Below, piece after piece: positions 7,905 to 16,810 of a DNA stretch of 64,000 bases. Source of the DNA: B25-G16 sp964549945 (GTDB lineage: Bacteria > Desulfobacterota > DSM-4660 > Desulfatiglandales > B25-G16); contig CAZJXD010000005.1 of NCBI GenBank assembly GCA_964549945.1, positions 43,913-107,912 on the forward strand, in the 5' to 3' direction. Both the position numbers and the translations under genes were made by a program. Within the stretch, counting starts at the first letter, position 1. Each line of letters starts with the position of its first letter. Under the pieces are notes generated by a model. It was not told the origin of the DNA, made no database searches, and worked only from the letters and a program-made list of their open reading frames with translations.

Positions 7905-9140
7905 TTAGTATACCCCCCGTACATAGAGCAGGAACTGGTTATCGGTAAAGTTATTTTCCGGATAGTTCGAGTCCTTCCTCTTATACCTATAGCCAGCGCC
8001 GGTCCTCAGCCAATCCCGAATCCGGTAGTCAATGCCTACATTGACATTATAGTTATCATCCTCCCTGGCGTTATTTAGCGGCACATTGTAGTCATTTACG
8101 CTGTATACAATACCCGCGATGAAGGTGTATTTGGTCAGGATCTTCTGCTGTAAGCTTAACCCAATGCCAGCGTCCTCAAAGTATTCGTTTGTATTGGAAC
8201 CCGTCTCTCTTAAGGCCCGAGAAATGCGTAAAGCGAGGGCTGTGGTGGAAGTCGCCGCGTAAGTCAGCGATGTTGCCGCTATCCAGGTGTTCTTATCCTC
8301 GTATGCACTTCCGTTGACATCTGTGCGATTATCATACTCATTCCACTGATACCCGAGGTTCAGCTCACCGCTCAGCTTGGCCCCGGGTTCCCAGGCAAGC
8401 CCGGCGTTTAGCCTGCGCCATGTGAAATCCGAATCATTGGTGTCAGCTACACCCGTTCCCAGGGGATGGGTAAAATAATAGCGCTCACCCAGATGAAACC
8501 TGGCAAAACCCCATGTCTTGGGGAGCACCCTCATCTGGTAGCCGAGACCTAATTCGTTTTCCTCATAATCCTGAGTATAGTCCCTTGCCAGCTCATAATC
8601 CTGTTTGTAATAATTGTAGTATGCAAAGGCCTGAGACCTATTTCCAAAGTCATAGCCTGCCTTAGTCTTTAGATCGTCGTTCCATCGTTTTGTTTTTAAC
8701 CCAATTCTGTATTGTTCGAGATTGCCGTACGGGTCTTCCGCATCGGTGTAAATGTTATTGACGCCGAGGAGAATCCCAGCGGGCGCTCGATAGTCAAAGC
8801 CTAAAGTACCCTTGTGGGTCCGCCAGTCGTTCTCGTTATTATCACGATAATAGGCGAAGTCTCCATTGTAGCCTAGATTCAATCTTCCCCTTTCCGGAAA
8901 AGCATAATCCAACCCTATCGCAGGCATAACATGAGTAATCAGATCGGACTCATCGAGTTCAGTAGTGGTGTTTGTTCTATTGCCAAGGTAAATGTTGTCA
9001 TCATAGAGTTCTTGAAAGGTAAGGCCTGGGATGAACGTTAATTTTCCAATATTGATCCTGCCCTCCTGGGATGTCACTAGTGAGGGTAAACCAAATATAA
9101 TGCATATTGTTAAGCTTACGATTTCAATTCTACTCTTCAT
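7905..9140 (-). CDS. Outer-membrane beta-barrel protein of the exopolysaccharide cluster
   Basis: This 411-residue protein has an N-terminal signal peptide (KSRIEIVSLTICIIFGLPSL, cleavage near VTSQ). The rest is alternating amphipathic strands rich in Tyr, Asn, Asp and Gly, such as RLNLGYNGDFAYYRDNNEND and LRTGAGYRYKRKDSNYPENN. It ends in an aromatic residue (FLLYVRGVY), as barrel proteins do. It resembles the putative beta-barrel porin-2 family common in exosortase/EPS loci of deltaproteobacteria. It may be a polymer secretion or surface-anchoring component; the exact role is unknown. Confidence 0.8.
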   Translation of the reverse strand: MKSRIEIVSLTICIIFGLPSLVTSQEGRINIGKLTFIPGLTFQELYDDNIYLGNRTNTTTELDESDLITHVMPAIGLDYAFPERGRLNLGYNGDFAYYRDNNENDWRTHKGTLGFDYRAPAGILLGVNNIYTDAEDPYGNLEQYRIGLKTKRWNDDLKTKAGYDFGNRSQAFAYYNYYKQDYELARDYTQDYEENELGLGYQMRVLPKTWGFARFHLGERYYFTHPLGTGVADTNDSDFTWRRLNAGLAWEPGAKLSGELNLGYQWNEYDNRTDVNGSAYEDKNTWIAATSLTYAATSTTALALRISRALRETGSNTNEYFEDAGIGLSLQQKILTKYTFIAGIVYSVNDYNVPLNNAREDDNYNVNVGIDYRIRDWLRTGAGYRYKRKDSNYPENNFTDNQFLLYVRGVY

Positions 9141-9186
9141 AAATCGATTTTGTAATTGAACAGGGCTTCTTGGATTATTATGTTAA

Positions 9187-10389
9187 TCACTGAGAAGGGC
9201 TCGCCTCTTCCTGGTATACCTCCTGCTCAGTGGTTTCTGTATCAGGCACTGGTATTTCAGGGGGGGCTTCAGCCGGTACTTCTTCGGGTGGTGCTACTTC
9301 CTCAGGTGGGGCCTCTTCGGGGGCAACCTCCTCGGACGGTGCCTCTTCCTCAGGGACTATCTCTTCAGGTGGTGCTGCTTCTGCCGCGATCGAGGTTGCC
9401 TCTTCAGCGAAACTTTGGGCGGATTCTGCCGCTATTTCTGTCCCTTCAGCTGCCTCGTCCAGCCTACCCGGATCAAACACCCCTTCCTCATAGACGGCAT
9501 TGGCGGCCTCATTGGCGGCAGCGGCCTGCTCTTGTGCATTATCAGCGGCAGCTTGCGCATTTCTTATGTCGGCCTCCGGTGCTCCCGCCTCTCTAAGCTG
9601 TTCAACGGCAATGTCGGCCTCACCAGCCGCGATATTAGCGGTAGCGACATTCGCAACTATTTGAGCCTCTCTTGCAACATGTGCATCCGGACTTCTCTGA
9701 AGCTCACCGGCTGCTTCCTTAACCACTCTCAGTGCCTCTACTCGTGCCTTGGCGAGATCAACAGTCCTCTTGGTTTTTTTTGCCTTTTCACTGATACTCA
9801 TTGCCTTGGTCACCGACTGGTACACCTTGCTTTTAAAGGCTGCGGCAGACCCTGGATCTGCGAAAGCTCCTTCCTTCCACACCCCCACCTTATCGACTAT
9901 CCCGGAGATCACATTGAGCAGGGATTCCACGGTGTTGTAGCCTGCCTCCAACTCCGAACCGCGCACGCCACAAACCGCAGTGGGTGTCTGAAGGTAATTT
10001 CTTCTCTTCGATATACCGGACTTAAACCACGCCTTGCCTATGAAACAGGTAATGCGGCGTACTGCTCGCTTGGTCTTAAAGATCCAGAACCCGCCCTTTT
10101 CCTCTCTCTCTTGAAGCACAATGTTGGAGAAAGGCCTGATCTTCATAACAGCACCGTCATTGAATTTGACCGTCACTTCACCCTCTTTGGTCTGGATGCG
10201 GTCGCCGTTCTTCAATGCCAATGCTAACTGAGTAAGCCTATAGATATCCGTGCCAGATTGGATGACGACCTCACCCCTAAAGCTAAATATCTGGGCAATC
10301 GGCTCTGAGGCAGCGACCTGAGAGGCTAACCCAAACACCCCTATAAATATAGCCAAATACACTAATAGGGTGCTATATCTCGGATTCAT
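9187..10389 (-). CDS. Secreted FecR-domain protein with Ala/Glu/Pro-rich tail
   Basis: Counted from the ATG at 10389, preceded by AGGAGACGGCAG, the protein has 400 residues. It has a signal peptide ending QVAASEP. A FecR-type domain follows at about 30-150 (GDRIQTKEGEVTVKFNDGAV, then TPTAVCGVRGSELEAGY). Here the domain stands without a TonB sigma partner, as often in EPS loci. Next come about 130 residues of Ala/Glu-rich helix (VEQLREAGAPEADIRNAQAA) and a highly acidic Pro/Glu repeat tail (PEEVAPPEEVPAEAPPE). It is probably periplasmic or cell-surface and may bind the polymer or the wall. A longer reading up to 10542 lacks support. Confidence 0.78.
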   Translation of the reverse strand: MNPRYSTLLVYLAIFIGVFGLASQVAASEPIAQIFSFRGEVVIQSGTDIYRLTQLALALKNGDRIQTKEGEVTVKFNDGAVMKIRPFSNIVLQEREEKGGFWIFKTKRAVRRITCFIGKAWFKSGISKRRNYLQTPTAVCGVRGSELEAGYNTVESLLNVISGIVDKVGVWKEGAFADPGSAAAFKSKVYQSVTKAMSISEKAKKTKRTVDLAKARVEALRVVKEAAGELQRSPDAHVAREAQIVANVATANIAAGEADIAVEQLREAGAPEADIRNAQAAADNAQEQAAAANEAANAVYEEGVFDPGRLDEAAEGTEIAAESAQSFAEEATSIAAEAAPPEEIVPEEEAPSEEVAPEEAPPEEVAPPEEVPAEAPPEIPVPDTETTEQEVYQEEASPSQ

Positions 10390-10602
10390 CTGCCGTCTCC
10401 TTTTTGGGAGTTCTGTTATAAAAAATTTAAGGCTGGAAAGAATTGGCGGACACAACATGTAAATTATCACACAAAAATATAGGTGTGTATCTTTGCTGTG
10501 AACATTAGGCCGTATTATTATAAATTGAAGAATTTGAGTCAATGATGTTTTCCTTCACTGGTAATCTTTCCACATAATAATTTCGAGCCATAGACCGCCC
10601 TC

Positions 10603-12786
10603 TCATTTCATGGATTCAATTAGGATCTTGTTCTCGTTGATAAGGGCTCTGAGAACGAATTCCTTGTCAGGGTAGTACCTCCATACATATTTCGCTATCT
10701 TTTCCGCCAATACCTTCCCCCGCTCCACGCTCTGGGCCTTCTTGTAATGCCATTGTGCCTTGGTCCAAGAGGCATCCCATTCCGACTTTGTTGAGTACAA
10801 TGTTTTTGAACGATATATCCAATAATTCCCTATAGCTACATGCAGAAAAGGGTTCTTCTCCCCCGCAAAATATGCCGCCCTCTCCATGGCGATATCAGCC
10901 GTGGGGAGCCATCTGGTAAGATAGACCGGGTCTTTCAAGAGACAGGCATACTCCCAGCCAAGCCGTATGTGATATTCTGCCTTGAAAGGATTTAACCTCA
11001 CGGATTTCTCAAGGGCCTTTATGACCTCTCTCTGGCGTTTAAGTGCCTCTTCGTAATCCTTCTCAAGGTTTCCCAATTCTACATTCCGAACCCTCATCAG
11101 CTCACGGGCAAGCTTATATCTGTATTCCGCATTCCACCTATCCCACTCTATGGCCTTTTTAATCTCATCCAGGGGAGGATTTTGGTCTCTATTTAGGGTA
11201 GAATTGGTAATGGTATTGCAGTAGGCCTCAGCCATGAAATGTCGGATGGTCCAAACCCCGTTCCAGGTGATAAATACCATAACCGCGAACAAGGCCACTA
11301 TCCCTTTAAATCTCAAAGGCATTATATGGAAAGGCTGAAATGACCTATCCCGCCCCTGATGTCTCTCGAGGTGAAGAGCGCTATAGCCAACGGCCATAAT
11401 AGCCACGAGCACCAAGCAGTTGGCCGGAATGTGAAGGTTGAAATCGGAATAGGAGTGGATTGCCATGGCGGTCATGGCAGCCATGGGTGCGATTCCAAGG
11501 CAAATCGCAAAGGGATCTGCTCTTTTTCTCCACAACCGTAGTGTGAGATACACATAATACGATAGTCCTATCAACAGGAGGCAAAACCCGATGATTCCCG
11601 CTTCAGCCAGAAATTGTGCCCAGTCATTGTGGGCATACCTGAAAAATTTTAGTTTGTCCTCAGCGGCCTGATATTTGGGGTATGCATACTGGAAATTACC
11701 TACCCCAATGCCTGAAACCTTATAGTCTTCAAACATTTCTATGGTCTTTTTGGCTACCCTTCTTCTGGCATCAAGGCTGGTATCCATATATCTAAACCGC
11801 CCCACAGGATAGTCAGCGCCGATATGAAGGGAATAGGCAGAGATTATCAGAAATAAAACGAGAAGTATGAAACCCTTTTTACGATGATCTCTGCGGGAGA
11901 GAAACAACAAGCTCATGCAGAGCATGGCACAAGCAGCGCTTATCATACCGCCTCTGGAGGCGGAGAAGACGAGCCCAACCCCTGCAACCGCACCTCCGAA
12001 TAGAACGAATAGCCTTTTATTGAATCGTTGCTCACCCGAAAAATACATCGCGAGCTTGGACCTCAGGCTCCTTTTATGGTGAGATGTGTGTTTTCGTTTC
12101 TCCTTTCTCTCCGACAACGCGGCAACATAGGCAGCGGCCAACAGCACGCACATCTCCATCAGGCCTGCAAAGTGATTTCGGTTAATATAGGTCCCGGTCA
12201 CCTCTTGGGAATAATCCACTTTCTTATACCACCAGATGTGTCCAGACCCGGAGTATGTCTCTGCCAACCCGTAGAGGGCCTCAAAGCAACTAATGGCTAA
12301 AATAAGAAAGATGGCAAGCTCGATTCTCCTCTGAGAATTCAACACCTGTGTTAGGCCGAGAAAGAAGAGCGCGTACACAGTCCATCTGATGATGGACATG
12401 CGTACTGGGAAACAATAAGGCGAGAGGGGAAACCATTGATTACTAGCGCCCTCTGTCCCCGGAGCACCCGAGGCAGGGAATGATTTTAGCCCTACAATAT
12501 ATGCTTCTGGTGACAGGGCTTTAACAAGAAAGATAGGTAGTGGAATAATCTGGAAAACGAGGAAGATTAAGAACAATACAAAGGCGAGATTAAGGCTCGT
12601 TTTCGGAAGCCAAAATTGGTATGCACCGGTTTTAAACTCCCTTTTAATATTCTTTTTCACGAGCAAAACACTCCCCGTGAGCACCGCTATTGCCATGACC
12701 GTGTAGGCATAGGTGTGGACAGCCCCGAAAAGGAGGGCGCTTAACGCCAGGGTGATGAGAAAAATCGTGAAAGCTGCTCTCTCCAT
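10603..12786 (-). CDS. O-antigen ligase / polymerase-family membrane protein with C-terminal helical repeats
   Basis: A 727-residue protein with about 11-12 membrane segments in the first two thirds. The Wzy_C/WaaL hallmark appears as FSASRGG and the later loop RYAHNDWAQFLAEAGIIGF, with the essential histidine. The last 230 or so residues are soluble and TPR-like (DEIKKAIEWDRWNAEYRYKL, then LEKSVRLNPFKAEYHIRLGW). Such proteins join or polymerise polysaccharide units at the periplasmic face. It is the first gene of the minus-strand EPS set, but no glycosyltransferase or flippase is present in the window. Confidence 0.88.
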   Translation of the reverse strand: MERAAFTIFLITLALSALLFGAVHTYAYTVMAIAVLTGSVLLVKKNIKREFKTGAYQFWLPKTSLNLAFVLFLIFLVFQIIPLPIFLVKALSPEAYIVGLKSFPASGAPGTEGASNQWFPLSPYCFPVRMSIIRWTVYALFFLGLTQVLNSQRRIELAIFLILAISCFEALYGLAETYSGSGHIWWYKKVDYSQEVTGTYINRNHFAGLMEMCVLLAAAYVAALSERKEKRKHTSHHKRSLRSKLAMYFSGEQRFNKRLFVLFGGAVAGVGLVFSASRGGMISAACAMLCMSLLFLSRRDHRKKGFILLVLFLIISAYSLHIGADYPVGRFRYMDTSLDARRRVAKKTIEMFEDYKVSGIGVGNFQYAYPKYQAAEDKLKFFRYAHNDWAQFLAEAGIIGFCLLLIGLSYYVYLTLRLWRKRADPFAICLGIAPMAAMTAMAIHSYSDFNLHIPANCLVLVAIMAVGYSALHLERHQGRDRSFQPFHIMPLRFKGIVALFAVMVFITWNGVWTIRHFMAEAYCNTITNSTLNRDQNPPLDEIKKAIEWDRWNAEYRYKLARELMRVRNVELGNLEKDYEEALKRQREVIKALEKSVRLNPFKAEYHIRLGWEYACLLKDPVYLTRWLPTADIAMERAAYFAGEKNPFLHVAIGNYWIYRSKTLYSTKSEWDASWTKAQWHYKKAQSVERGKVLAEKIAKYVWRYYPDKEFVLRALINENKILIESMK

Positions 12787-12973
12787 GTGAAATCTCGCAG
12801 TCCTTTACCATCCAGTATTTAAAAAGGCCTTGAGTTTATGGGCCTCACGCAAAAGTGATTTGAGCAGAAATGAATAATCATCTCCTGAGCAACTAGGGAA
12901 AAAGCATGAAGCGAAGCGTCGGGGTCATTTGCGAAAATAAGAAAGATGGAATTTTCGTAAAAGCCTCGACTGG

Positions 12974-13753
12974 TTATTTGAGCTGAAACCGAATGGGTAT
13001 TGTGACCCACATTTCAAGCTCCTCATCACCGCGCTTACCGGGGTGAAACGTCCATTTCCTCACTCCCCTGATAGCAGACTGATCCAATGTCTGGTGGCCA
13101 CTCGATCGCGCCAATTTAATCGATCCAACAGTGCCATCCCTTCTCACCAGAACATCGAGGAGCACCGTTCCTTCGTAGTTCCTTCTCCTGGCCAGCAAAG
13201 GGTAAGTGGGAGGAGTGTTCTCCTTATAGTTCGGGGTGGCGAAGGTAATGGACTCATCAAGGGACCTAAAAGGTGCTCGATCTTCTTCTCCGGCATGGGG
13301 CAAATCCATTCTCTTTGGGAGCGCAGTTGCTACATCTACCATATCGGGCACAAACGCATAATCCCTTTCCGAAATGTCTTTCTCTTCCTTTTCCCGAGGA
13401 ATTTCCGATGATGGGAGGCGAACGGGGGCTTCCATCTTCTTAGCGGGTTTATTCTTGGGCAAAGGCCTTTTTAAATGGATTCCTGTTTTCTCTCTTTTCA
13501 TCGTTGGCTTTGGTTTGGGCTTCTTTGTGATCGGACTTTCCCTAACGCCTTTATCTGGCTTCTCGACGATTACAGACGGCTTCTCGGCCTTTAAGGGCTT
13601 TTCTGCCTCGCTTGGCTTGATCAAATCCAGGGTAAGGACCTTCGGCGCTTTGCTTACCCGCAAAGGCCCTTTGAAGATGTTCAATTCCACCGTTGCGAGA
13701 AGCACATGGAGGATGATGGCAATCATGAAGGCGAGAATGAGGGATCGACTCAC
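12974..13753 (-). CDS. tonB: TonB-type energy transducer
   Basis: The start is the GTG at 13753 (VSRSLILAFMIAIILHVLLA), which overlaps the ExbD stop by four bases and follows AGGAGG; a longer reading would run across ExbD. The 260-residue protein has one N-terminal membrane anchor and a Lys/Pro-rich periplasmic spacer (KKPKPKPTMKREKTG, KRPLPKNKPAKK). The TonB C-terminal domain shows YPLLARRRNYEGTVLLDVLV and QSAIRGVRKWTFHPGKRG. With ExbB and ExbD it passes the proton-motive force to outer-membrane receptors, here probably the BtuB-like protein at 37.8 kb. Confidence 0.92.
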   Translation of the reverse strand: MSRSLILAFMIAIILHVLLATVELNIFKGPLRVSKAPKVLTLDLIKPSEAEKPLKAEKPSVIVEKPDKGVRESPITKKPKPKPTMKREKTGIHLKRPLPKNKPAKKMEAPVRLPSSEIPREKEEKDISERDYAFVPDMVDVATALPKRMDLPHAGEEDRAPFRSLDESITFATPNYKENTPPTYPLLARRRNYEGTVLLDVLVRRDGTVGSIKLARSSGHQTLDQSAIRGVRKWTFHPGKRGDEELEMWVTIPIRFQLK

Positions 13754-14163
13754 AAGTGGATATCCTCCTTTGCAGTCTGGAGGGAAACCCTGGCAACACC
13801 GGCAGTCCTTATTTGATCTAAAACCTTGACAAGCAGCTGGCACGGAACCTTTCTGTCGGCAAAAAGGAGAACGCCTAGGTCCTCGGATCCCCTTGCCTTC
13901 GTACGCAGCAGCGGGGCAAGATCCTTTAACGGCACCCGATCGGTATCCAGCACTATATCGCCGCTCTCCTTAATGGTTACCGATACGGTTAGTTTTTTCT
14001 CTATTTGGGCTGATGATGAGGTGGGAAGATTCACGGGTACTCCCCGATGAACCGCCATGGAGAGCATTGCATAGATGAAGAATACGAGCAGAAGGAACAC
14101 GATATCGATCAGAGGGAGGATCTCAACCCTGGCCCTCCTCTGCTCCCCGAGATTAACCTTCAT
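13750..14163 (-). CDS. exbD: ExbD-family biopolymer transport protein
   Basis: A 137-residue protein with one N-terminal membrane helix (VEILPLIDIVFLLLVFFIYA) carrying the conserved Asp of the ExbD/TolR proton path, and a periplasmic domain (VLLFADRKVPCQLLVKVLDQ). It overlaps both neighbours: its start lies 11 bases inside the end of exbB and its TGA overlaps the tonB GTG. This marks a tight exbB-exbD-tonB operon. The Tol-type paralogue is encoded separately at 30.5 kb; adjacency to TonB and BtuFCD favours the ExbD role. Confidence 0.92.
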   Translation of the reverse strand: MKVNLGEQRRARVEILPLIDIVFLLLVFFIYAMLSMAVHRGVPVNLPTSSSAQIEKKLTVSVTIKESGDIVLDTDRVPLKDLAPLLRTKARGSEDLGVLLFADRKVPCQLLVKVLDQIRTAGVARVSLQTAKEDIHL

Positions 14164-14797
14164 GGAATGTACCCCCTCTTTTTAGAGCATTATCATCCTG
14201 GGCCAGTGCTTCATACACTATCTCAAGGCTCGTGGCGTACTTCTCTATGATCGTCGCCGCCTTCTCCACCCTGGAGTTGAAGTAGTTAAAGGGAAACAAC
14301 GAAAGGATAGCTATTCCCAATCCAGAGGCCGTGGTGATGAGGGCCTGAGCGATCCCGGCCGTAACCGCCTGTGGTTCCTCTATCCCCGTGCTGCCAAGCA
14401 TCTCAAAGGATAGAATTATCCCTATTACGGTCCCAAAAATGCCGAGCAATGGAGACACGGTGATTATGGTATCGAGGAGGGGGAGGTGTCGTCTCATCCT
14501 GTCCAATTCATCGGATGCAGCCGTTTCCATGGCCTTTGACATGCTGAACTCCCTGTGAAGAATGCCCGCAACGAGGATCCTTATCACGAAATCCCTTGAG
14601 CCCTTGATCTTTGTCCTCACCTTTTCCCAGTTGCCCGTTTCGGCCAACGACAACACCTCATTGACCAGCGTTTGATTTCTCCTGCGGTCCTCAACCAGCC
14701 AGAAGATCGCCCGCTCGATGATCACGGTGAGCGCTACCACGGAACAGGCCAAAAGGGGATACATAATAGGACCGCCTTTCACGAACAGATCGATCAT
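14153..14797 (-). CDS. exbB: ExbB / MotA-TolQ-ExbB family proton channel
   Basis: A 214-residue protein with three membrane helices: PIMYPLLACSVVALTVIIER near the N terminus, and LDTIITVSPLLGIFGTVIGI plus QALITTASGLGIAILSLFPF later. The last two contain the conserved small/polar proton-channel face. A clear GGAG precedes the ATG. It forms the ExbBD motor for the adjacent TonB. It follows btuD by about 190 bp on the same strand, separated only by a repeat element, so it could belong to the riboswitch-controlled cobalamin operon. Confidence 0.93.
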   Translation of the reverse strand: MIDLFVKGGPIMYPLLACSVVALTVIIERAIFWLVEDRRRNQTLVNEVLSLAETGNWEKVRTKIKGSRDFVIRILVAGILHREFSMSKAMETAASDELDRMRRHLPLLDTIITVSPLLGIFGTVIGIILSFEMLGSTGIEEPQAVTAGIAQALITTASGLGIAILSLFPFNYFNSRVEKAATIIEKYATSLEIVYEALAQDDNALKRGGTFHEG

Positions 14798-14840
14798 GCT
14801 CTCTCCTTTTTACCCTTGCATTTCTGAATTCTTTACATTT

Positions 14841-14926
14841 AGATTGCTTCGTCGTCCCGAAAGCCTTCGGGACCCTCCCGGCCTAGCTCGGGCCGTGAGC
14901 TTGTCGAACGGCTTCTCGCAATGACG
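14841..14926. repeat. Dispersed palindromic repeat (CGTCATTGCGAG...GAAGCAATCT type)
   Basis: Read on the minus strand the element begins CGTCATTGCGAGAAGC and ends CGACGAAGCAATCT, the well-known framing of dispersed intergenic palindromes in many bacteria. Internal hairpins are GTCCCGAAAGCCTTCGGGAC (14853-14872) and a CCCGGCC/GGGCCG arm. It lies between btuD and exbB and could modulate transcript stability. No other copy was seen in this window. Confidence 0.7.
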
Positions 14927-14990
14927 TAAAATAAGAGCCTTCATTGGCTTACCTCAATGTATTAAGAAGTTGCGATCGATTGCCGAAACA

Positions 14991-15779
14991 TCAAGAGATC
15001 TCGACCCCAGCCCTTTTCGAGAGCACCGTAACACGCGGGGTCTGGGTAATCGGGTTTTTATCGACCAACACCGGACATTGGTAGACTTCGCTGATCGTAT
15101 CGGTGGTAACCACCTCATCCGGTGAACCGATTCCATAAATCCTTCCCTCATTCAGAAGAAGCATCCGTTGGCAGTACTGCGCTGCCAGGCTTATATCGTG
15201 AGAAACAACCATGACGCCAAATCCCTGCGTCCGTGTCAGAGATGAAATGAGCTCGAAGATCTCCACCTTGTGCCGTATATCGAGCTGCGAGGTCGGTTCA
15301 TCCAGCAAGATGAATTGAGCCTTCTGGGTCAATGCCCGGGCAATGAGCACGCGCTGCTTTTCCCCTCCTGACAACTCATTGATGGAGCGCCTCTCCAGAT
15401 CAAGGGTTCCGGTAACCCGCATGGACTCCCGAGCTATTTCCAGATCCTCCTTTCCCTCAAACGGAAAAAGACCCATATGAGCAAAACGTCCCATGAGCAC
15501 GACCTCGAGCACGGAAAAGGCGAATCGAAAGATCGATTCCTGGGGCACCATAGCGATCTGCCTGGCAACCTCATTTCTGCGGTAGGTTGAAATGGGCCGA
15601 TTCAGGAGCGAAATCTCTCCCTTATCCGCCTTGATAAGGCCATCCATAATCCTCAACAAGGTGCTTTTCCCCGAGCCGTTCGGGCCTATTATGCCCACAA
15701 GCTCGCCCTTTTTGAGCTCGAAACTAATCCCCTCCAGACGCCAGTGACTGCCATAGCTAAAGGATATTGCGTTCAGCAT
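14991..15779 (-). CDS. btuD: Cobalamin ABC transporter ATP-binding protein
   Basis: A 262-residue ATPase with all ABC motifs: Walker A GPNGSGKST, Q-loop region MVPQES, signature LSGGEKQR, Walker B FILLDEPTSQLD and H-loop VVSHD. The ATG at 15779 overlaps the end of the permease gene by seven bases and follows CAGGG; a GTG five codons upstream is an alternative. Sequence alone does not separate haem, siderophore and cobalamin importers of this FecCD/BtuCD type. The cobalamin riboswitch upstream of the operon makes B12 the expected cargo. Confidence 0.92.
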   Translation of the reverse strand: MLNAISFSYGSHWRLEGISFELKKGELVGIIGPNGSGKSTLLRIMDGLIKADKGEISLLNRPISTYRRNEVARQIAMVPQESIFRFAFSVLEVVLMGRFAHMGLFPFEGKEDLEIARESMRVTGTLDLERRSINELSGGEKQRVLIARALTQKAQFILLDEPTSQLDIRHKVEIFELISSLTRTQGFGVMVVSHDISLAAQYCQRMLLLNEGRIYGIGSPDEVVTTDTISEVYQCPVLVDKNPITQTPRVTVLSKRAGVEIS

Positions 15780-16810
15780 GAGCCCTGCGTCCACTGGCTA
15801 CCCCTCTTTTTTAGAAGATAGATAAAGAACGGTGCCCCCAAAAAGGCGGTTATCACCCCTACGGGCAACTCGCTGGGAGATATGATCGTGCGTGCCAATG
15901 TGTCCGCGGCCACCAAAAAGACGGCGCCCCCGAGGGCTGAAGCTGGTATTAACAGCCGATGATCAGGGCCGAGGATCATCCTCATCAGGTGGGGGACAAT
16001 CAGGCCCACGAACCCGATTATTCCCGAGAAGGAAACCACCACGCCGGTAATCAAGGATATGCCGATGAATGATATCCACTTTAACATCTCCACCTCTACG
16101 CCCATCTGAAGGGCGGACTCCTCGCCTCCCACAATGAGGTTGAGGTGCCGAGAGAAGATATAGATGATCCCTGAAACGATGAGAACGAGCGGCAGGCATA
16201 TTGAGAGCTGTATATACTTGCTCTGCGACAGATCACCGTACAGCCAGAAGAGCATGGAGTGGAGCCTGCTGTCACTCGTGGTGGCAATGAAGAACATGAT
16301 GATCGCCGTAAAGAAGGCGTTGACGATTACCCCGGTGAGCAACAACGTTGACGATTCAAGGCCTCCATGACGGCTGCTGATTCCCATTACCAGCAAGATA
16401 GTTGCCAGGGCACTGATAAAGGCAAGGAGCGGCACACCCATGGTAAAGCCCAGCCCCAGCACGATACCTACTATGGCACCTATTGCCGCTCCACTCGAGA
16501 TGCCAAGGATAAAAGGTTCGGCGAGAGGATTCCTCAGTAAGGCTTGAAACACGACCCCGCCAAGGGACAGGGTGAATCCAACGAGGCCGGCCAGCAGGAT
16601 CCTCGGCAATCGAATCTTCGAGAGGATCAACGATGTAGTCTGATCCACCGACCTCGTGCCAGCACACCACGCAAGAATATCGCCCAAGGAAACCTTGGCC
16701 GGACCCATGCTCAAGGAGATAAGGGCAACGACGATGAGCGCTATCGATAAAATAATCCCTATGGAGAGCACCCTCAAGGGAGCTGCGATCTGAGCCCTAG
16801 TGCCTCTCAT
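15773..16810 (-). CDS. btuC: Cobalamin ABC transporter permease (FecCD/BtuC family)
   Basis: A 345-residue protein with about ten membrane helices, typical of the FecCD/BtuC permease family. The family motif PLAEPFILGISSGAAIGAIV appears in the first third, and GFVGLIVPHLMRMILGPDHR in the cytoplasmic loop that docks the ATPase. The ATG overlaps the binding-protein gene by 14 bases and the stop overlaps btuD, so the three are translationally coupled. It imports B12 from the periplasm. Length is normal. Confidence 0.94.
   Translation of the reverse strand: MRGTRAQIAAPLRVLSIGIILSIALIVVALISLSMGPAKVSLGDILAWCAGTRSVDQTTSLILSKIRLPRILLAGLVGFTLSLGGVVFQALLRNPLAEPFILGISSGAAIGAIVGIVLGLGFTMGVPLLAFISALATILLVMGISSRHGGLESSTLLLTGVIVNAFFTAIIMFFIATTSDSRLHSMLFWLYGDLSQSKYIQLSICLPLVLIVSGIIYIFSRHLNLIVGGEESALQMGVEVEMLKWISFIGISLITGVVVSFSGIIGFVGLIVPHLMRMILGPDHRLLIPASALGGAVFLVAADTLARTIISPSELPVGVITAFLGAPFFIYLLKKRGSQWTQGSC

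Noticed and set aside
9156..10227. Long frames antisense to the FecR-domain gene
   Set aside because: They mirror the low-complexity Pro/Glu/Ala tail and encode repetitive Ser/Gly or Leu/Pro runs; no start signal.
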